From positions 1,364,001-1,428,000 of the forward strand of contig NZ_AP028142.1 in the NCBI RefSeq assembly GCF_030297675.1: a DNA stretch of 64,000 bases. Reading direction: 5' to 3'. Shown piece by piece: positions 24,084-33,029 of this stretch. The notes beneath the pieces are model-generated. The model was not told the DNA's origin. It saw only the letters and a list, made by a program, of their open reading frames with translations, and searched no databases. A program made the translations under genes and the position numbers. Positions within the stretch are counted from its first letter, which is position 1; the number at the start of each line of letters is the position of its first letter. This stretch comes from Polynucleobacter sp. HIN11 (GTDB lineage: Bacteria; Pseudomonadota; Gammaproteobacteria; Burkholderiales; Burkholderiaceae).

Positions 24084-24870
24084 TCGACTCGTCCCGCGGC
24101 TCACAAACCGAGATATTTCTAAAACCGATTTGCTGAGCTGCATATGCGATATTGGCATGACTGCACAAAGCCGAGCTATTCTCAATCGCAAGTCTTGGAA
24201 TTCGGTTGACCTCTTTACAGCGCTCACCCAAATGCCGCACCGCCTCAGACGAGGTTAAGGTCCACAACGTATGCAGTGGATCAAGTTCGGTGCACGACTG
24301 CCATAATGGGCTAGCAAGATCTAATGGAACACGCGAGTAAATTGATACGATCTCAAGCCCAGCGCCAACTGAACGCAATTGCTCGATTAGGGTCTCACGA
24401 CCCCCCTCTCCCTTAATAATCAAAACAGATTCCTTAGGCCAGTCAGTGATCTTGGATTGAAGGACCCTCCATAGACCCTCAGAGTCCGATTCATCGTGGG
24501 CGGGAACCAAGATGGATGCTTTGGTTAGGCCGTGCCGGATCAGCGCCTCTTGACTGCTCTGCCCCACCACCCCAATCTTTACTCCAGGATTCACTAATTG
24601 CCCCCAAGACGAGTTCGCATCATCAACGGCTCGCATGGCGCACTCAATCGCATTGGGGCTCACAAAAATGATCAGTGTTGAGCGTTGTAAGGCTGTGCGT
24701 AATTGTGTTAGGAGCGCGAAATCATTTTTTGGAATAATCGTCAGCAAGGGAAGGCTCACCATCCGCACCGATGGATAAACTGCCTGCGTAGCTGCTTGGA
24801 TTAATTCAGTTAAGCGGCGTGCTTGACCGGTCGGTCGGGTTACGATGATCGCCGGTTCAAACCCCTTCAC
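24031..24870 (-). CDS. hemD: uroporphyrinogen-III synthase
   Basis: Closes hydroxymethylbilane to uroporphyrinogen III in haem synthesis. I choose GTG 24870 (VKGFEPAIIVTRPTGQARRL), four bases after the hemC stop, giving 279 residues; a TTG at 24909 would overlap hemC. Family features are weak, as usual for HemD, but IIVTRPTGQ, IFVSPNAIECAMRAV, GQSSQEAL, and LWTLTSSEAVRHL are visible. Position directly after hemC settles the identity. The 3' end overlaps the convergent ubiC gene by 53 bp. Confidence 0.88.
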   Translation of the reverse strand: MKGFEPAIIVTRPTGQARRLTELIQAATQAVYPSVRMVSLPLLTIIPKNDFALLTQLRTALQRSTLIIFVSPNAIECAMRAVDDANSSWGQLVNPGVKIGVVGQSSQEALIRHGLTKASILVPAHDESDSEGLWRVLQSKITDWPKESVLIIKGEGGRETLIEQLRSVGAGLEIVSIYSRVPLDLASPLWQSCTELDPLHTLWTLTSSEAVRHLGERCKEVNRIPRLAIENSSALCSHANIAYAAQQIGFRNISVCEPRDESISQSAAAWLAEQVKRFP

Positions 24871-24874
24871 AGAT

Positions 24875-25804
24875 TTAGTACGGCAATAAGGCTGCCGCCC
24901 CCTTCGCAATCAGATCATCAGCAATCGCCAGGCCAAATGCTTCCGCTTCTTGATAATTGCTGATCGCACGCGAACCAGAAGCCAAACAAATTTGCCGACC
25001 ATCAGTACTGGCCACATAGGAGCGCATCGAGAGCTCTTGCGGGTTTTGCCATTGTGCGTGAGCCGCCAGAGGCACCTCGCACGAGCCACCCAATTTACGT
25101 GATACCGCCCGCTCGGCGGTCACTGCGAGAGCGGTTGGTAAATCATTTAAAGGCGCCAGCCAGGCTTTCACATCAGGGCGTGCACTTAAGGTTTCAATGC
25201 CTAATGCCCCTTGGCCAGCAGCTGGGGTATGGGGATCATAAGGCAACAGTGCTTTAATGCGAGCACCCATCCCTAGGCGCTTTAAGCCAGCGGCAGCCAG
25301 AATAATGGCCTGGTATTCACCGCGGTCCAGCTTGGCCATCCGCGTATCTAAATTACCGCGCAATGGCTCAACCCGTAAATGAGGATACTGACTCCGAATT
25401 ATCGCTTCACGCCGCAAGCTTGAGGTACCGACCACTGCTCCTGCGGGTAACTCAGCCAAGCTGGCATAGTCATTGGATACCAAGGCATCGCGCGCGTCCT
25501 CGCGCACCATGATGCATGACAGATCAAAGCCGTCTGGCATCACCATCGGCACGTCTTTTAATGAGTGCACGGCAAGATCAGCGCGACCATCTTCCAGAGC
25601 GGTTTCCAGCTCTTTTACAAAGAGTCCTTTGCCCCCCACTTTAGAGAGGGCGCGGTCTAAGATTTGATCGCCTTTGGTGGTCATTCCTAGGATGATGACC
25701 TCGCAGCCGGGGTACAACTTTTTAAGGCATGCTTGAACATGTTCGGCTTGCCACATGGCAAGCCTGCTCTCACGAGAGGCAATAACTAAACGCGTTGGGC
25801 TCAT
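24875..25804 (-). CDS. hemC: porphobilinogen deaminase (hydroxymethylbilane synthase)
   Basis: Cytosolic enzyme joining four porphobilinogens on a dipyrromethane cofactor. The 309-residue protein has the N-terminal IASRESRLAMWQAEHV, the catalytic-Asp region ADLAVHSLKDVPM, RRE motif VVGTSSLRREAII, RGNLDTRMAKLD, and the cofactor-attachment cysteine in LGGSCEVPLAAHA near residue 244. First gene of hemC-hemD. It is divergent from argH with 53 bp between starts. Confidence 0.96.
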   Translation of the reverse strand: MSPTRLVIASRESRLAMWQAEHVQACLKKLYPGCEVIILGMTTKGDQILDRALSKVGGKGLFVKELETALEDGRADLAVHSLKDVPMVMPDGFDLSCIMVREDARDALVSNDYASLAELPAGAVVGTSSLRREAIIRSQYPHLRVEPLRGNLDTRMAKLDRGEYQAIILAAAGLKRLGMGARIKALLPYDPHTPAAGQGALGIETLSARPDVKAWLAPLNDLPTALAVTAERAVSRKLGGSCEVPLAAHAQWQNPQELSMRSYVASTDGRQICLASGSRAISNYQEAEAFGLAIADDLIAKGAAALLPY

Positions 25805-25845
25805 AGGGCAACTTCAGAATTAAAATAAACTGTTACGACACACAA

Positions 25846-25851
25846 TATACT
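25846..25851 (+). promoter_or_regulatory. -10 box of argH, possible leaderless start
   Basis: TATACT ends 6 nt before the argH ATG, so transcription would begin at or next to the A of the start codon. The box is embedded in the palindrome ACACA-N6-TGTGT (25840-25855), a possible operator. No good -35 box is seen. Confidence 0.4.
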
Positions 25852-25857
25852 GTGTTT

Positions 25858-27285
25858 ATGAGCTCATCCAAAAATTCTTTAGCCAATAAATCCAAAGCGT
25901 GGTCTGGCCGCTTTGCTGAACCCGTCGATTCCCTAGTTCAGCACTACACTTCCTCACTGGCCTTCGACCAGCGGCTAGCCCTTGTGGATATTGCCGGATC
26001 TCTGGCCCACGCCGAGATGCTGGCTGCCCAGAAAATCATTTCGAAGGCTGATTTCATGGCCATTCAAAAGGGCATGGCCCAGATCGAAAAAGAAATTGTG
26101 TCTGGACGCTTTGATTGGCAATTAGCCCTTGAAGATGTTCACCTCAATATTGAAGCTAGGCTTACCAAATTGATCGGGGATGCGGGCAAACGTCTACATA
26201 CTGGCCGCTCACGCAATGATCAAGTTGCCACCGATATTCGTTTATGGCTAAGAAGTGAAATTGATTTAATTTTGGGTGACCTCACACGTTTACGCGAGGC
26301 ATTTCTCAACTTGGCGGAGCGGCACGCCAATACCATCATGCCGGGTCATACCCATCTGCAAGTAGCTCAACCCGTGACATTTGGACATCATCTGCTCGCT
26401 TACTACGAGATGTTTACCCGTGACGCAGAGCGCTTGGCCGATTGCCGTGCGCGAGTGAACCAATTACCTTTGGGTGCCGCCGCTCTGGCTGGTACCAGCT
26501 ATCCGATTGATCGGGCCCGTGTTGCCAAAACCCTGGGTTTTGATGGAGTCTGCCAAAACTCGCTCGATGCAGTGTCTGATCGTGATTTCGCAATCGAGTT
26601 TTGTGCAAACGCTGCAATCCTCATGATGCATGTCTCCAGATTGTCTGAGGAGTTGATTTTGTGGCTCAGCCCACGCTTTGGTTTTATTGATTTGCCAGAC
26701 CGGTTTTGTACCGGCAGCTCAATCATGCCGCAGAAGAAAAATCCCGACGTCCCTGAGTTAGCCCGTGGCAAGACCGGGCGGGTGAATGGTGATTTGATTG
26801 CTCTTCTCACCCTCATGAAAGGGCAACCACTTGCCTATAACAAAGATAATCAAGAAGATAAAGAGCCTCTCTTTGACGCCGTCGATACAGTTAGCCAAAC
26901 GATCCAAATTTTTGCGGATATGGTCCCTCACATCAAGGTTAATCAAGCCGCAATGGAATACGCAGCAGAAGAGGGTTTTGCAACCGCTACGGATCTGGCC
27001 GATTACTTGGTTAAGCAAGGATTGCCATTTCGGGATGCGCATGAGGCGGTTGCTCATGCAGTCAAACGCTGCGTTGAGAAAGATTGTGCTTTAAGCGATC
27101 TCACTCTGGCGGAGCTCATTAAGGCTTGCGGATTAACCACAAAATCTAAGTTAATTACTCAGGATGTGTTTGCGGTATTAACCCCTAAGGGTTCAGTGGG
27201 TGCCCGCAATCATGTGGGAGGTACTGCCCCCAAACAGGTCATTGCAGCTATTAAACGTGCCCGCACCGCCCTGAAAAAGAAGTAA
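25858..27285 (+). CDS. argH: argininosuccinate lyase
   Basis: Last step of arginine synthesis: argininosuccinate to arginine and fumarate, as a cytosolic homotetramer. From ATG 25858 it has 475 residues; an in-frame GTG lies two codons earlier. Features: AWSGRF at the N-terminus, the LHTGRSRNDQVATD block, HTHLQVAQPVTFGHHL, and the superfamily signature GSSIMPQKKNPD with the catalytic serine. There is no Shine-Dalgarno; a -10-like box lies 6 nt upstream. It is convergent with a decarboxylase gene ten bases away. Confidence 0.96.
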   Translation: MSSSKNSLANKSKAWSGRFAEPVDSLVQHYTSSLAFDQRLALVDIAGSLAHAEMLAAQKIISKADFMAIQKGMAQIEKEIVSGRFDWQLALEDVHLNIEARLTKLIGDAGKRLHTGRSRNDQVATDIRLWLRSEIDLILGDLTRLREAFLNLAERHANTIMPGHTHLQVAQPVTFGHHLLAYYEMFTRDAERLADCRARVNQLPLGAAALAGTSYPIDRARVAKTLGFDGVCQNSLDAVSDRDFAIEFCANAAILMMHVSRLSEELILWLSPRFGFIDLPDRFCTGSSIMPQKKNPDVPELARGKTGRVNGDLIALLTLMKGQPLAYNKDNQEDKEPLFDAVDTVSQTIQIFADMVPHIKVNQAAMEYAAEEGFATATDLADYLVKQGLPFRDAHEAVAHAVKRCVEKDCALSDLTLAELIKACGLTTKSKLITQDVFAVLTPKGSVGARNHVGGTAPKQVIAAIKRARTALKKK

Positions 27286-27295
27286 TTAAAACTCG

Positions 27296-29548
27296 TTAAG
27301 CACGCACGCAGTCGACGTAGTAACCGTTATTGCCATCGGCATTTTTAACTAGGCCATGGATATCGGTTTCAAAGCCCGGGAACCGTTGGTTAAAGTCACG
27401 TGCAAAGCGTAAGTAATCCACAATCGCTTTATTAAAGCGCTCACCCGGAATCAGCAGTGGAATGCCCGGGGGATATGGTGTTACCAGCATGGCGGTAATG
27501 CGACCCTCAAGCTCATCAATCGGTACTCGGTCAATGTCTTTATGGGCCATCTTGCTCCAGGCGTCGCCTGGAATCATCGCTGGCTCCATATTCGAGAGGT
27601 ACATTTCAGTGGTCATGCGGGCTACATCGCGGCTCTTATAAAAAGAATGAATTTGCGCAGAAATCTCTTGTAGTCCCACGCGTTCGTAACGGGGGTGCTT
27701 AGCAACAAACTCAGGCAGCACCTTCCACAGGGGTTGGTTCTTATCAAAGTGATCCTTGAACTGTTGCAACTCGGTCACGAGAGTATTCCAACGCCCTTTG
27801 GTAATACCAATCGTGAACATGATGAAGAATGAATAGAGCCCGGTCTTCTCAACAATCACGCCGTGCTCGGCCAGGTACTTGGTCACGATACTTGCCGGAA
27901 TACCAATCTCACCAAAATTACCTTCAATATCCAAGCCCGGAGTAACCACCGTTGCCTTGATCGGATCAAGCATATTGAAGTTCTTGGCCAAAGGACCAAA
28001 GTCATGCCAATAGGCGTTGGGCTCCAAAATCCAATCGTCACGCGTTCCAATGCCCTCTTCAGCCAAATGATCTGGGCCCCAAACCTTAAACCACCAGTCA
28101 GAGCCAAACTCCTCATCGACCTTACGCATCGCACGCCTAAAATCTAAGGCTTCCGCAATCGACTCTTCAACCAAGGTGGTGCCACCGGGTGACTCCATCA
28201 TGGCTGCCGATACATCGCATGAAGCAATAATCGCGTACTGAGGACTGGTCGAGGTATGCATCAAGTAGGCCTCGTTAAAGCAATCTCGATCAAGCTTGCG
28301 CTCCTGGGCATCCTGCACCAAGACTTGGGAGGCTTGCGATAAGCCAGCGAGTAATTTATGGGTTGATTGGGTTGAGAACAACAAACTCTTTTGTGGAGGT
28401 TTACGATTCTGACCAATCGCATGCATGTCCTGATAAAAAGGATGAAAAGCTGCATGCGGTAACCACGCTTCATCGAAATGAAAGCTATCAACCTTACCAT
28501 CGAGCATGGACTTGATCATCTCAACGTTATAGACAATCCCGTCATAGGTGCTCTGGGTTATGGTTAAGACCCGTGGCACAACATTTTTATCTTTGATAAA
28601 GGGGTTAGCCGCAATCTTTTTCTGAATATTGGCCCACTCAAACTCTTCTTTTGGAATAGGCCCAATAATGCCAAGATGATTACGGGTGGGCATCAAAAAT
28701 ACTGGGATCGCACCCATCATCATGATCGAATGAATCACCGATTTATGGCAATTGCGATCGACTAGAACCACATCGCCCGGAGCCACTGTTGAGTGCCAAA
28801 CAATTTTGTTCGAAGTCGATGTGCCATTAGTGACAAAAAACAAATGGTCTGCATTGAAGATACGTGCGGCATTGCGCTCGCTGGCCACTACGGGTCCGGT
28901 GTGATCTAAGAGCTGACCTAACTCTTCCACCGCATTACAGACATCGGCGCGCAACATGTTCTCACCAAAAAATTGATGGAACATACGACCAACAGGGCTC
29001 TTCAAAAAGGCAACGCCTCCTGAGTGCCCCGGGCAATGCCAGGAATACGAACCCTCGGAGGCATAGTGGGTGAGCGCCCGAAAGAACGGGGGCGCTAAGG
29101 AATCAAGATAGACCTTAGCCTCACGAATGATGTGACGCGCCACGAACTCAGGCGTATCTTCATTCATATGAATGAAGCCATGCAGCTCACGCAAAATATC
29201 GTTGGGAATATGGCGCGATGTACGGGTCTCACCATACAAAAAGATCGGAATATCTTCATTGCGCTTACGCACTTCGACGACAAAAGAGCGCAGGTTGGCA
29301 ATTGCTGGTAGATCGCTATCTTCAGGATCCATCACCGCATCAAACTCTTCATCGTCAATCGACAAAATGAAGCACGATGCCCGTGAGGCTTGCTGCGCAA
29401 ATGAAGTGAGATCACCGTAACTGGTCAAACCAATCACCTCAATTCCTTCCTTCTCAATCGCAACTGCAAGGTCACGAATACCAGAACCCGAAATGTTCTC
29501 GGAGCGAAAGTCTTCATCAATGATGATGATCGGGAAACGAAATTTCAT
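27296..29548 (-). CDS. PLP-dependent arginine/lysine/ornithine decarboxylase
   Basis: 750 residues, fold-type I PLP decarboxylase of the large bacterial group (AdiA, CadA/LdcC, SpeC). An N-terminal receiver-like wing domain (~1-130) is followed by the PLP domain with HCPGHSGG, VTNGTSTSNKIV, FDEAWLPHAAFHPFY (PLP-ring Asp359) and the Schiff-base Lys398 in STHKLLAG. The length matches AdiA best (755), but substrate choice among arginine, lysine and ornithine cannot be settled by eye. It lies 6 bp after dcd on the same strand. It could serve polyamine synthesis or acid tolerance; no antiporter gene is nearby. Confidence 0.9.
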   Translation of the reverse strand: MKFRFPIIIIDEDFRSENISGSGIRDLAVAIEKEGIEVIGLTSYGDLTSFAQQASRASCFILSIDDEEFDAVMDPEDSDLPAIANLRSFVVEVRKRNEDIPIFLYGETRTSRHIPNDILRELHGFIHMNEDTPEFVARHIIREAKVYLDSLAPPFFRALTHYASEGSYSWHCPGHSGGVAFLKSPVGRMFHQFFGENMLRADVCNAVEELGQLLDHTGPVVASERNAARIFNADHLFFVTNGTSTSNKIVWHSTVAPGDVVLVDRNCHKSVIHSIMMMGAIPVFLMPTRNHLGIIGPIPKEEFEWANIQKKIAANPFIKDKNVVPRVLTITQSTYDGIVYNVEMIKSMLDGKVDSFHFDEAWLPHAAFHPFYQDMHAIGQNRKPPQKSLLFSTQSTHKLLAGLSQASQVLVQDAQERKLDRDCFNEAYLMHTSTSPQYAIIASCDVSAAMMESPGGTTLVEESIAEALDFRRAMRKVDEEFGSDWWFKVWGPDHLAEEGIGTRDDWILEPNAYWHDFGPLAKNFNMLDPIKATVVTPGLDIEGNFGEIGIPASIVTKYLAEHGVIVEKTGLYSFFIMFTIGITKGRWNTLVTELQQFKDHFDKNQPLWKVLPEFVAKHPRYERVGLQEISAQIHSFYKSRDVARMTTEMYLSNMEPAMIPGDAWSKMAHKDIDRVPIDELEGRITAMLVTPYPPGIPLLIPGERFNKAIVDYLRFARDFNQRFPGFETDIHGLVKNADGNNGYYVDCVRA

Positions 29549-29554
29549 GATGGC

Positions 29555-30121
29555 TTAGGTTTTGGGTAACGTAACGCCGTGTTGGCCTTGGTACTTACCG
29601 CCACGATCTTTGTAAGAGGTACCGCATACTTCATCGCTCTCAAAGAAAAGGACTTGAGCGCAACCCTCGCCCGCATAAATTTTGGCTGGCAATGGAGTGG
29701 TATTCGAAAACTCCAAGGTGACATAACCTTCCCACTCGGGCTCAAACGGTGTGACATTGACGATGATTCCGCAACGCGCATAGGTACTCTTGCCTACGCA
29801 AATGGTTAACACATTGCGAGGGATCTTGAAATACTCCACCGTTCTTGCCAAGGCGAAGGAATTAGGGGGGATGATGCAGACATCACCCTTGAAATCCACA
29901 AATGACTTTTCATCAAATTGCTTCGGATCCACAATCGTGCTGTTGATATTGGTAAAGATCTTGAACTCATTCGCGCACCGAATGTCATAGCCATAACTTG
30001 ATGTGCCATAACTCACAATTTTTTGCCCTGCGGCGTTCGTCCGAATTTGGCCGGGCTCAAAGGGGCTAATCATGCCCCCCTCGGCCATCCGGCGAATCCA
30101 ATGGTCAGATTTAATAGTCAT
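29555..30121 (-). CDS. dcd: dCTP deaminase
   Basis: Converts dCTP to dUTP for thymidylate synthesis. The 188-residue protein starts at ATG 30121 (MTIKSDHWIRRMAEGGMISPF), the family N-terminus; the longer open frame has no support. Features: SSYGYDIRCANEFKIF, IPPNSFALARTVEYFKIPRN, GKSTYARCGIIVNVTPFEPEWEGYVTLEFSNTTPLPAKIYAGEG with the catalytic Glu, and QVLFFES. The monofunctional deaminase type is expected in proteobacteria. It is followed within 6 bp by the decarboxylase gene and is 48 bp from fdhD. Confidence 0.96.
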   Translation of the reverse strand: MTIKSDHWIRRMAEGGMISPFEPGQIRTNAAGQKIVSYGTSSYGYDIRCANEFKIFTNINSTIVDPKQFDEKSFVDFKGDVCIIPPNSFALARTVEYFKIPRNVLTICVGKSTYARCGIIVNVTPFEPEWEGYVTLEFSNTTPLPAKIYAGEGCAQVLFFESDEVCGTSYKDRGGKYQGQHGVTLPKT

Positions 30122-30169
30122 GGCGGGATTGTAAGACTTTCGTGCCCAAGTGGACACAAACCCTCGCTT

Positions 30170-31018
30170 TCAGGTCGAGGGTGTCTGAAAAACCACACGC
30201 TCTGGGGCGTTATAGATCTCAAAGTGCTTGCCAGAGCAGCGCGAGAGCAAGGTTAAATGGGTCTTTTTGGCCAGCTCCAATCCCATCTGCGTAACCCCGG
30301 AACGGGTCAGCAAAAAGGGAATACCCATCTGAGCCCCCTTGATCACCATCTCCGAAGTTAGGCGCCCGGTCGTAAAAAAGATGAGGTCCTCACCTTGGCG
30401 CTTAGCCAACCAAAGTAAGCCCGAAATGGAGTCAACTGCATTGTGCCGGCCCACATCCTCAATCAGATGCAAGAGTCTGACCCGATCGTCCCCAGCACGC
30501 TCAAATACCGCACAGGCATGCACAGAGCCCGCTTTCTTGTAGATGGTTTCATGAGCCCTGATTTGCTCCAAGAGATCCACAATCGCCGCCTGATGAAGCT
30601 TAGGGCCGTCTGGTAGCCGAATCTGGGCCATATCCTCCATTAACCCACCAAACATGGTGCCTTGGCCACAGCCCGTGGTCACTACACGCTTACTGGTGAT
30701 TGCATCAATATCGACTGTGGCTCTGCGGGTCTTGACCGCCGCTGAGTCGGTTTCCCAATCAACCTGAATGCTCTCAATATCCTCAGCCGACTCCACCAGT
30801 CGTTGGTTGCGTAAATATCCCAAGACCAAAGCCTCAGGCGCGGCACCCAAGGTCATGAGAGTCACCACTTCGCGCTTATCCAAGTAGATGGTCAAGGAGC
30901 GCTCGCCTGGAATAAAAGTAGTTTTCTGGCGTCCTAACTCATCAATAATCGCCACCTCATGAACCACGGGTACAGAAGCGTTTGTCATTGCAATAGTGGA
31001 TTGCGAAGTCTTACTCAT
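30170..31018 (-). CDS. fdhD: formate dehydrogenase accessory sulfurtransferase FdhD
   Basis: Transfers sulfur from a cysteine desulfurase to the molybdenum cofactor of formate dehydrogenase. The 282-residue protein has GERSLTIYLDKREVVTLMTLGAAPEALVLGYL, VTTGCGQGTMFGG with Cys117, the segment VHACAVFERAG, EDVGRHNAVDSISG and TGRLTSEMVIKGAQMGIPFLLTRSG. The second cysteine of the E. coli CxxC pair is Gly120 here, a pattern common in one FdhD branch. No formate dehydrogenase is in the window, but formate is a product of the oxalate pathway encoded 4 kb away. Met11 is an alternative start. Confidence 0.94.
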   Translation of the reverse strand: MSKTSQSTIAMTNASVPVVHEVAIIDELGRQKTTFIPGERSLTIYLDKREVVTLMTLGAAPEALVLGYLRNQRLVESAEDIESIQVDWETDSAAVKTRRATVDIDAITSKRVVTTGCGQGTMFGGLMEDMAQIRLPDGPKLHQAAIVDLLEQIRAHETIYKKAGSVHACAVFERAGDDRVRLLHLIEDVGRHNAVDSISGLLWLAKRQGEDLIFFTTGRLTSEMVIKGAQMGIPFLLTRSGVTQMGLELAKKTHLTLLSRCSGKHFEIYNAPERVVFQTPST

Positions 31019-31105
31019 CGGCGGTCTGATCTTTGTCCATCATCGATACCCCACGGTATCTCACCATACACTTTAACCGCAGTCTAAAATCAATGTTTAA
31101 TAAGA

Positions 31106-32773
31106 ATGATTGATATGCGTCAACTGCTCGTCACCTCCGCCCTACCCTACGCCAATGGCCAAATCCATATTGGACATCTCGTGGAATACGTTCAGACGGA
31201 TATTTGGGTTCGGTTCCAAAGAATGCGTGGCCATGAGGTGCATTACGTCGGTGCCGACGATACCCACGGTACCCCAATCATGCTACGAGCTGAAAAAGAA
31301 GGAATTACTCCCAAAGAGCTAATCGACAAGGTGTGGCATGAACACAAGCGGGATTTTGATCACTTTCTGATCTCCTTTGATCATTACTACACCACCGATA
31401 GTCCTGAGAATGAGCAGCTATCTCGGGAAATTTATCTGAAGTTGCGAGAGGCAGGATTGATTGAAAAGCGGGCGATTGAGCAAGCCTACGATCCGGTGAA
31501 AGAAATGTTTCTGCCTGATCGCTTCATCAAAGGCAACTGCCCTAAATGTGGAGCTGCTGACCAATATGGCGACTCGTGCGAGAAATGCGGCGCCACGTAT
31601 GCGCCCACCGATCTCCAGAATCCATACTCCGTGGTGAGTGGTGCCACGCCAATTCGCAAGGTCTCAGATCATTATTTTTTCAAGCTCTCGGATCCACGCT
31701 GCGAAGCATTCTTGCGCGACTGGACCCAAGTGAAAACCCCGCTGCAGATTGAAGCGAAGAACAAAATGAAAGAGTGGGTGGGCACCGAGGGGGATAGCAA
31801 ACTAGGTGACTGGGATATCTCGCGCGATGCGCCCTACTTTGGCTTTGAAATCCCCGACGCGCCCGGTAAATATTTTTATGTATGGCTTGATGCTCCCATT
31901 GGCTATTACGCGAGCTTCCTAAAGTATTGCAAGGAACGAGGCCTTGATTTTGCAAACTGGGTTAAGCCCGATAGCACTACCGAGCAATACCATTTCATTG
32001 GTAAAGACATTTTGTATTTTCATACGCTCTTTTGGCCTGCGACCTTGCACTTTTCAGGCTATCGCACACCCACCAATGTTTTTGCTCACGGATTTTTAAC
32101 CGTGGATGGCGAGAAGATGAGTAAATCACGTGGCACGCTTATTTCTGCCAACAGTGTGATTGAAGCTGGTCTTAATCCTGAATGGTTTCGCTATTACTTT
32201 GCAACAAAGTTGAATGCAACCATGGAGGATCTGGATCTAAACCTCCAAGATTTTGTGGCACGCGTTAACAGCGATCTTTTGGGGAAGTACATCAACATCG
32301 CTAGTCGTACCGCTGGATTTTTAGTAAAACGCTTTGAGGGTCGAGTTACGGATGCAGCGATGACGCATCCATTACTAGAATCGATTGCCAATGCAAGTGA
32401 CTCAATCGCAGATCTTTATGAATCTCGCGAATTTGCAAAAGCAGTACGTCAAATTATGGAGCTCGCGGATCTGGTCAACGCCTACGTCGATGAGAACAAG
32501 CCTTGGGAGCTTGCCAAGGATCCACAAGGGTCAAGCAAACTACATGAAGTGTGTAGCGTCATCCTAGAATCTTTCCGTCGCTTGAGCTTGTATTTAAAGC
32601 CTGTCTTGCCAAATCTTGTTACTCAAGTTGAAGAATTTTTATCGATTGAGCCCATGCAATGGCACGATATCCGCAAATCATTAAAGAGCGACATGGCCAT
32701 CAAACCTTATCGTCATTTAATGACCCGGGTTGAGCCAACCCAGGTCGAGACTCTCCTCCAATTAAATCGCTAA
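31106..32773 (+). CDS. metG: methionyl-tRNA synthetase, core form without C-terminal tRNA-binding domain
   Basis: Class I aminoacyl-tRNA synthetase charging initiator and elongator tRNA-Met. The HIGH motif is HIGH at 21-24; a four-cysteine zinc knuckle is CPKC and CEKC at ~148-164; and the KMSKS loop is in GEKMSKSRGTLI. The anticodon-binding helical domain ends near residue 550 (TRVEPTQVETLLQLNR). Total 555 residues, almost the size of the active monomeric core of E. coli MetG (677 full length), so the EMAPII-like dimerisation domain is missing. No continuation is found in the 67 bp downstream. ATG 31106 or 31115 could be the start. Confidence 0.95.
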   Translation: MIDMRQLLVTSALPYANGQIHIGHLVEYVQTDIWVRFQRMRGHEVHYVGADDTHGTPIMLRAEKEGITPKELIDKVWHEHKRDFDHFLISFDHYYTTDSPENEQLSREIYLKLREAGLIEKRAIEQAYDPVKEMFLPDRFIKGNCPKCGAADQYGDSCEKCGATYAPTDLQNPYSVVSGATPIRKVSDHYFFKLSDPRCEAFLRDWTQVKTPLQIEAKNKMKEWVGTEGDSKLGDWDISRDAPYFGFEIPDAPGKYFYVWLDAPIGYYASFLKYCKERGLDFANWVKPDSTTEQYHFIGKDILYFHTLFWPATLHFSGYRTPTNVFAHGFLTVDGEKMSKSRGTLISANSVIEAGLNPEWFRYYFATKLNATMEDLDLNLQDFVARVNSDLLGKYINIASRTAGFLVKRFEGRVTDAAMTHPLLESIANASDSIADLYESREFAKAVRQIMELADLVNAYVDENKPWELAKDPQGSSKLHEVCSVILESFRRLSLYLKPVLPNLVTQVEEFLSIEPMQWHDIRKSLKSDMAIKPYRHLMTRVEPTQVETLLQLNR

Positions 32774-32840
32774 GACTCCCCAAAAATCGTTAATAATGAA
32801 GGGTGTTGGAATTTGTTTTATTAGCTAAATTATTGATTTT

Positions 32841-33029
32841 ATGAAGAAATATAAATCTCAAGCCACCTTGTTTTTAGAAAAACTCAAGTCTCAAAATCCC
32901 CATCTGGAACAAGCGCAGCGTGAAGGTCGTGCCCTATTGTGGGATAAGCCTGCACTGAGCCCCGAAGAGATCCGACGCAACCAACTGGCTAAAGTCAAGC
33001 AACGCGCCTACGTCTATGGCAATGACTGA
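32841..33029 (+). CDS. DUF3460 family small protein
   Basis: 62 residues, MKKYKSQATLFLEKLKSQNP...GRALLWDKPA...RAYVYGND: predicted helical, soluble, with many charged residues. The pattern is typical of the betaproteobacterial DUF3460 family found upstream of scpA and panC. Its last 14 bases overlap the scpA start, so expression is coupled. Function unknown. Confidence 0.82.
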   Translation: MKKYKSQATLFLEKLKSQNPHLEQAQREGRALLWDKPALSPEEIRRNQLAKVKQRAYVYGND

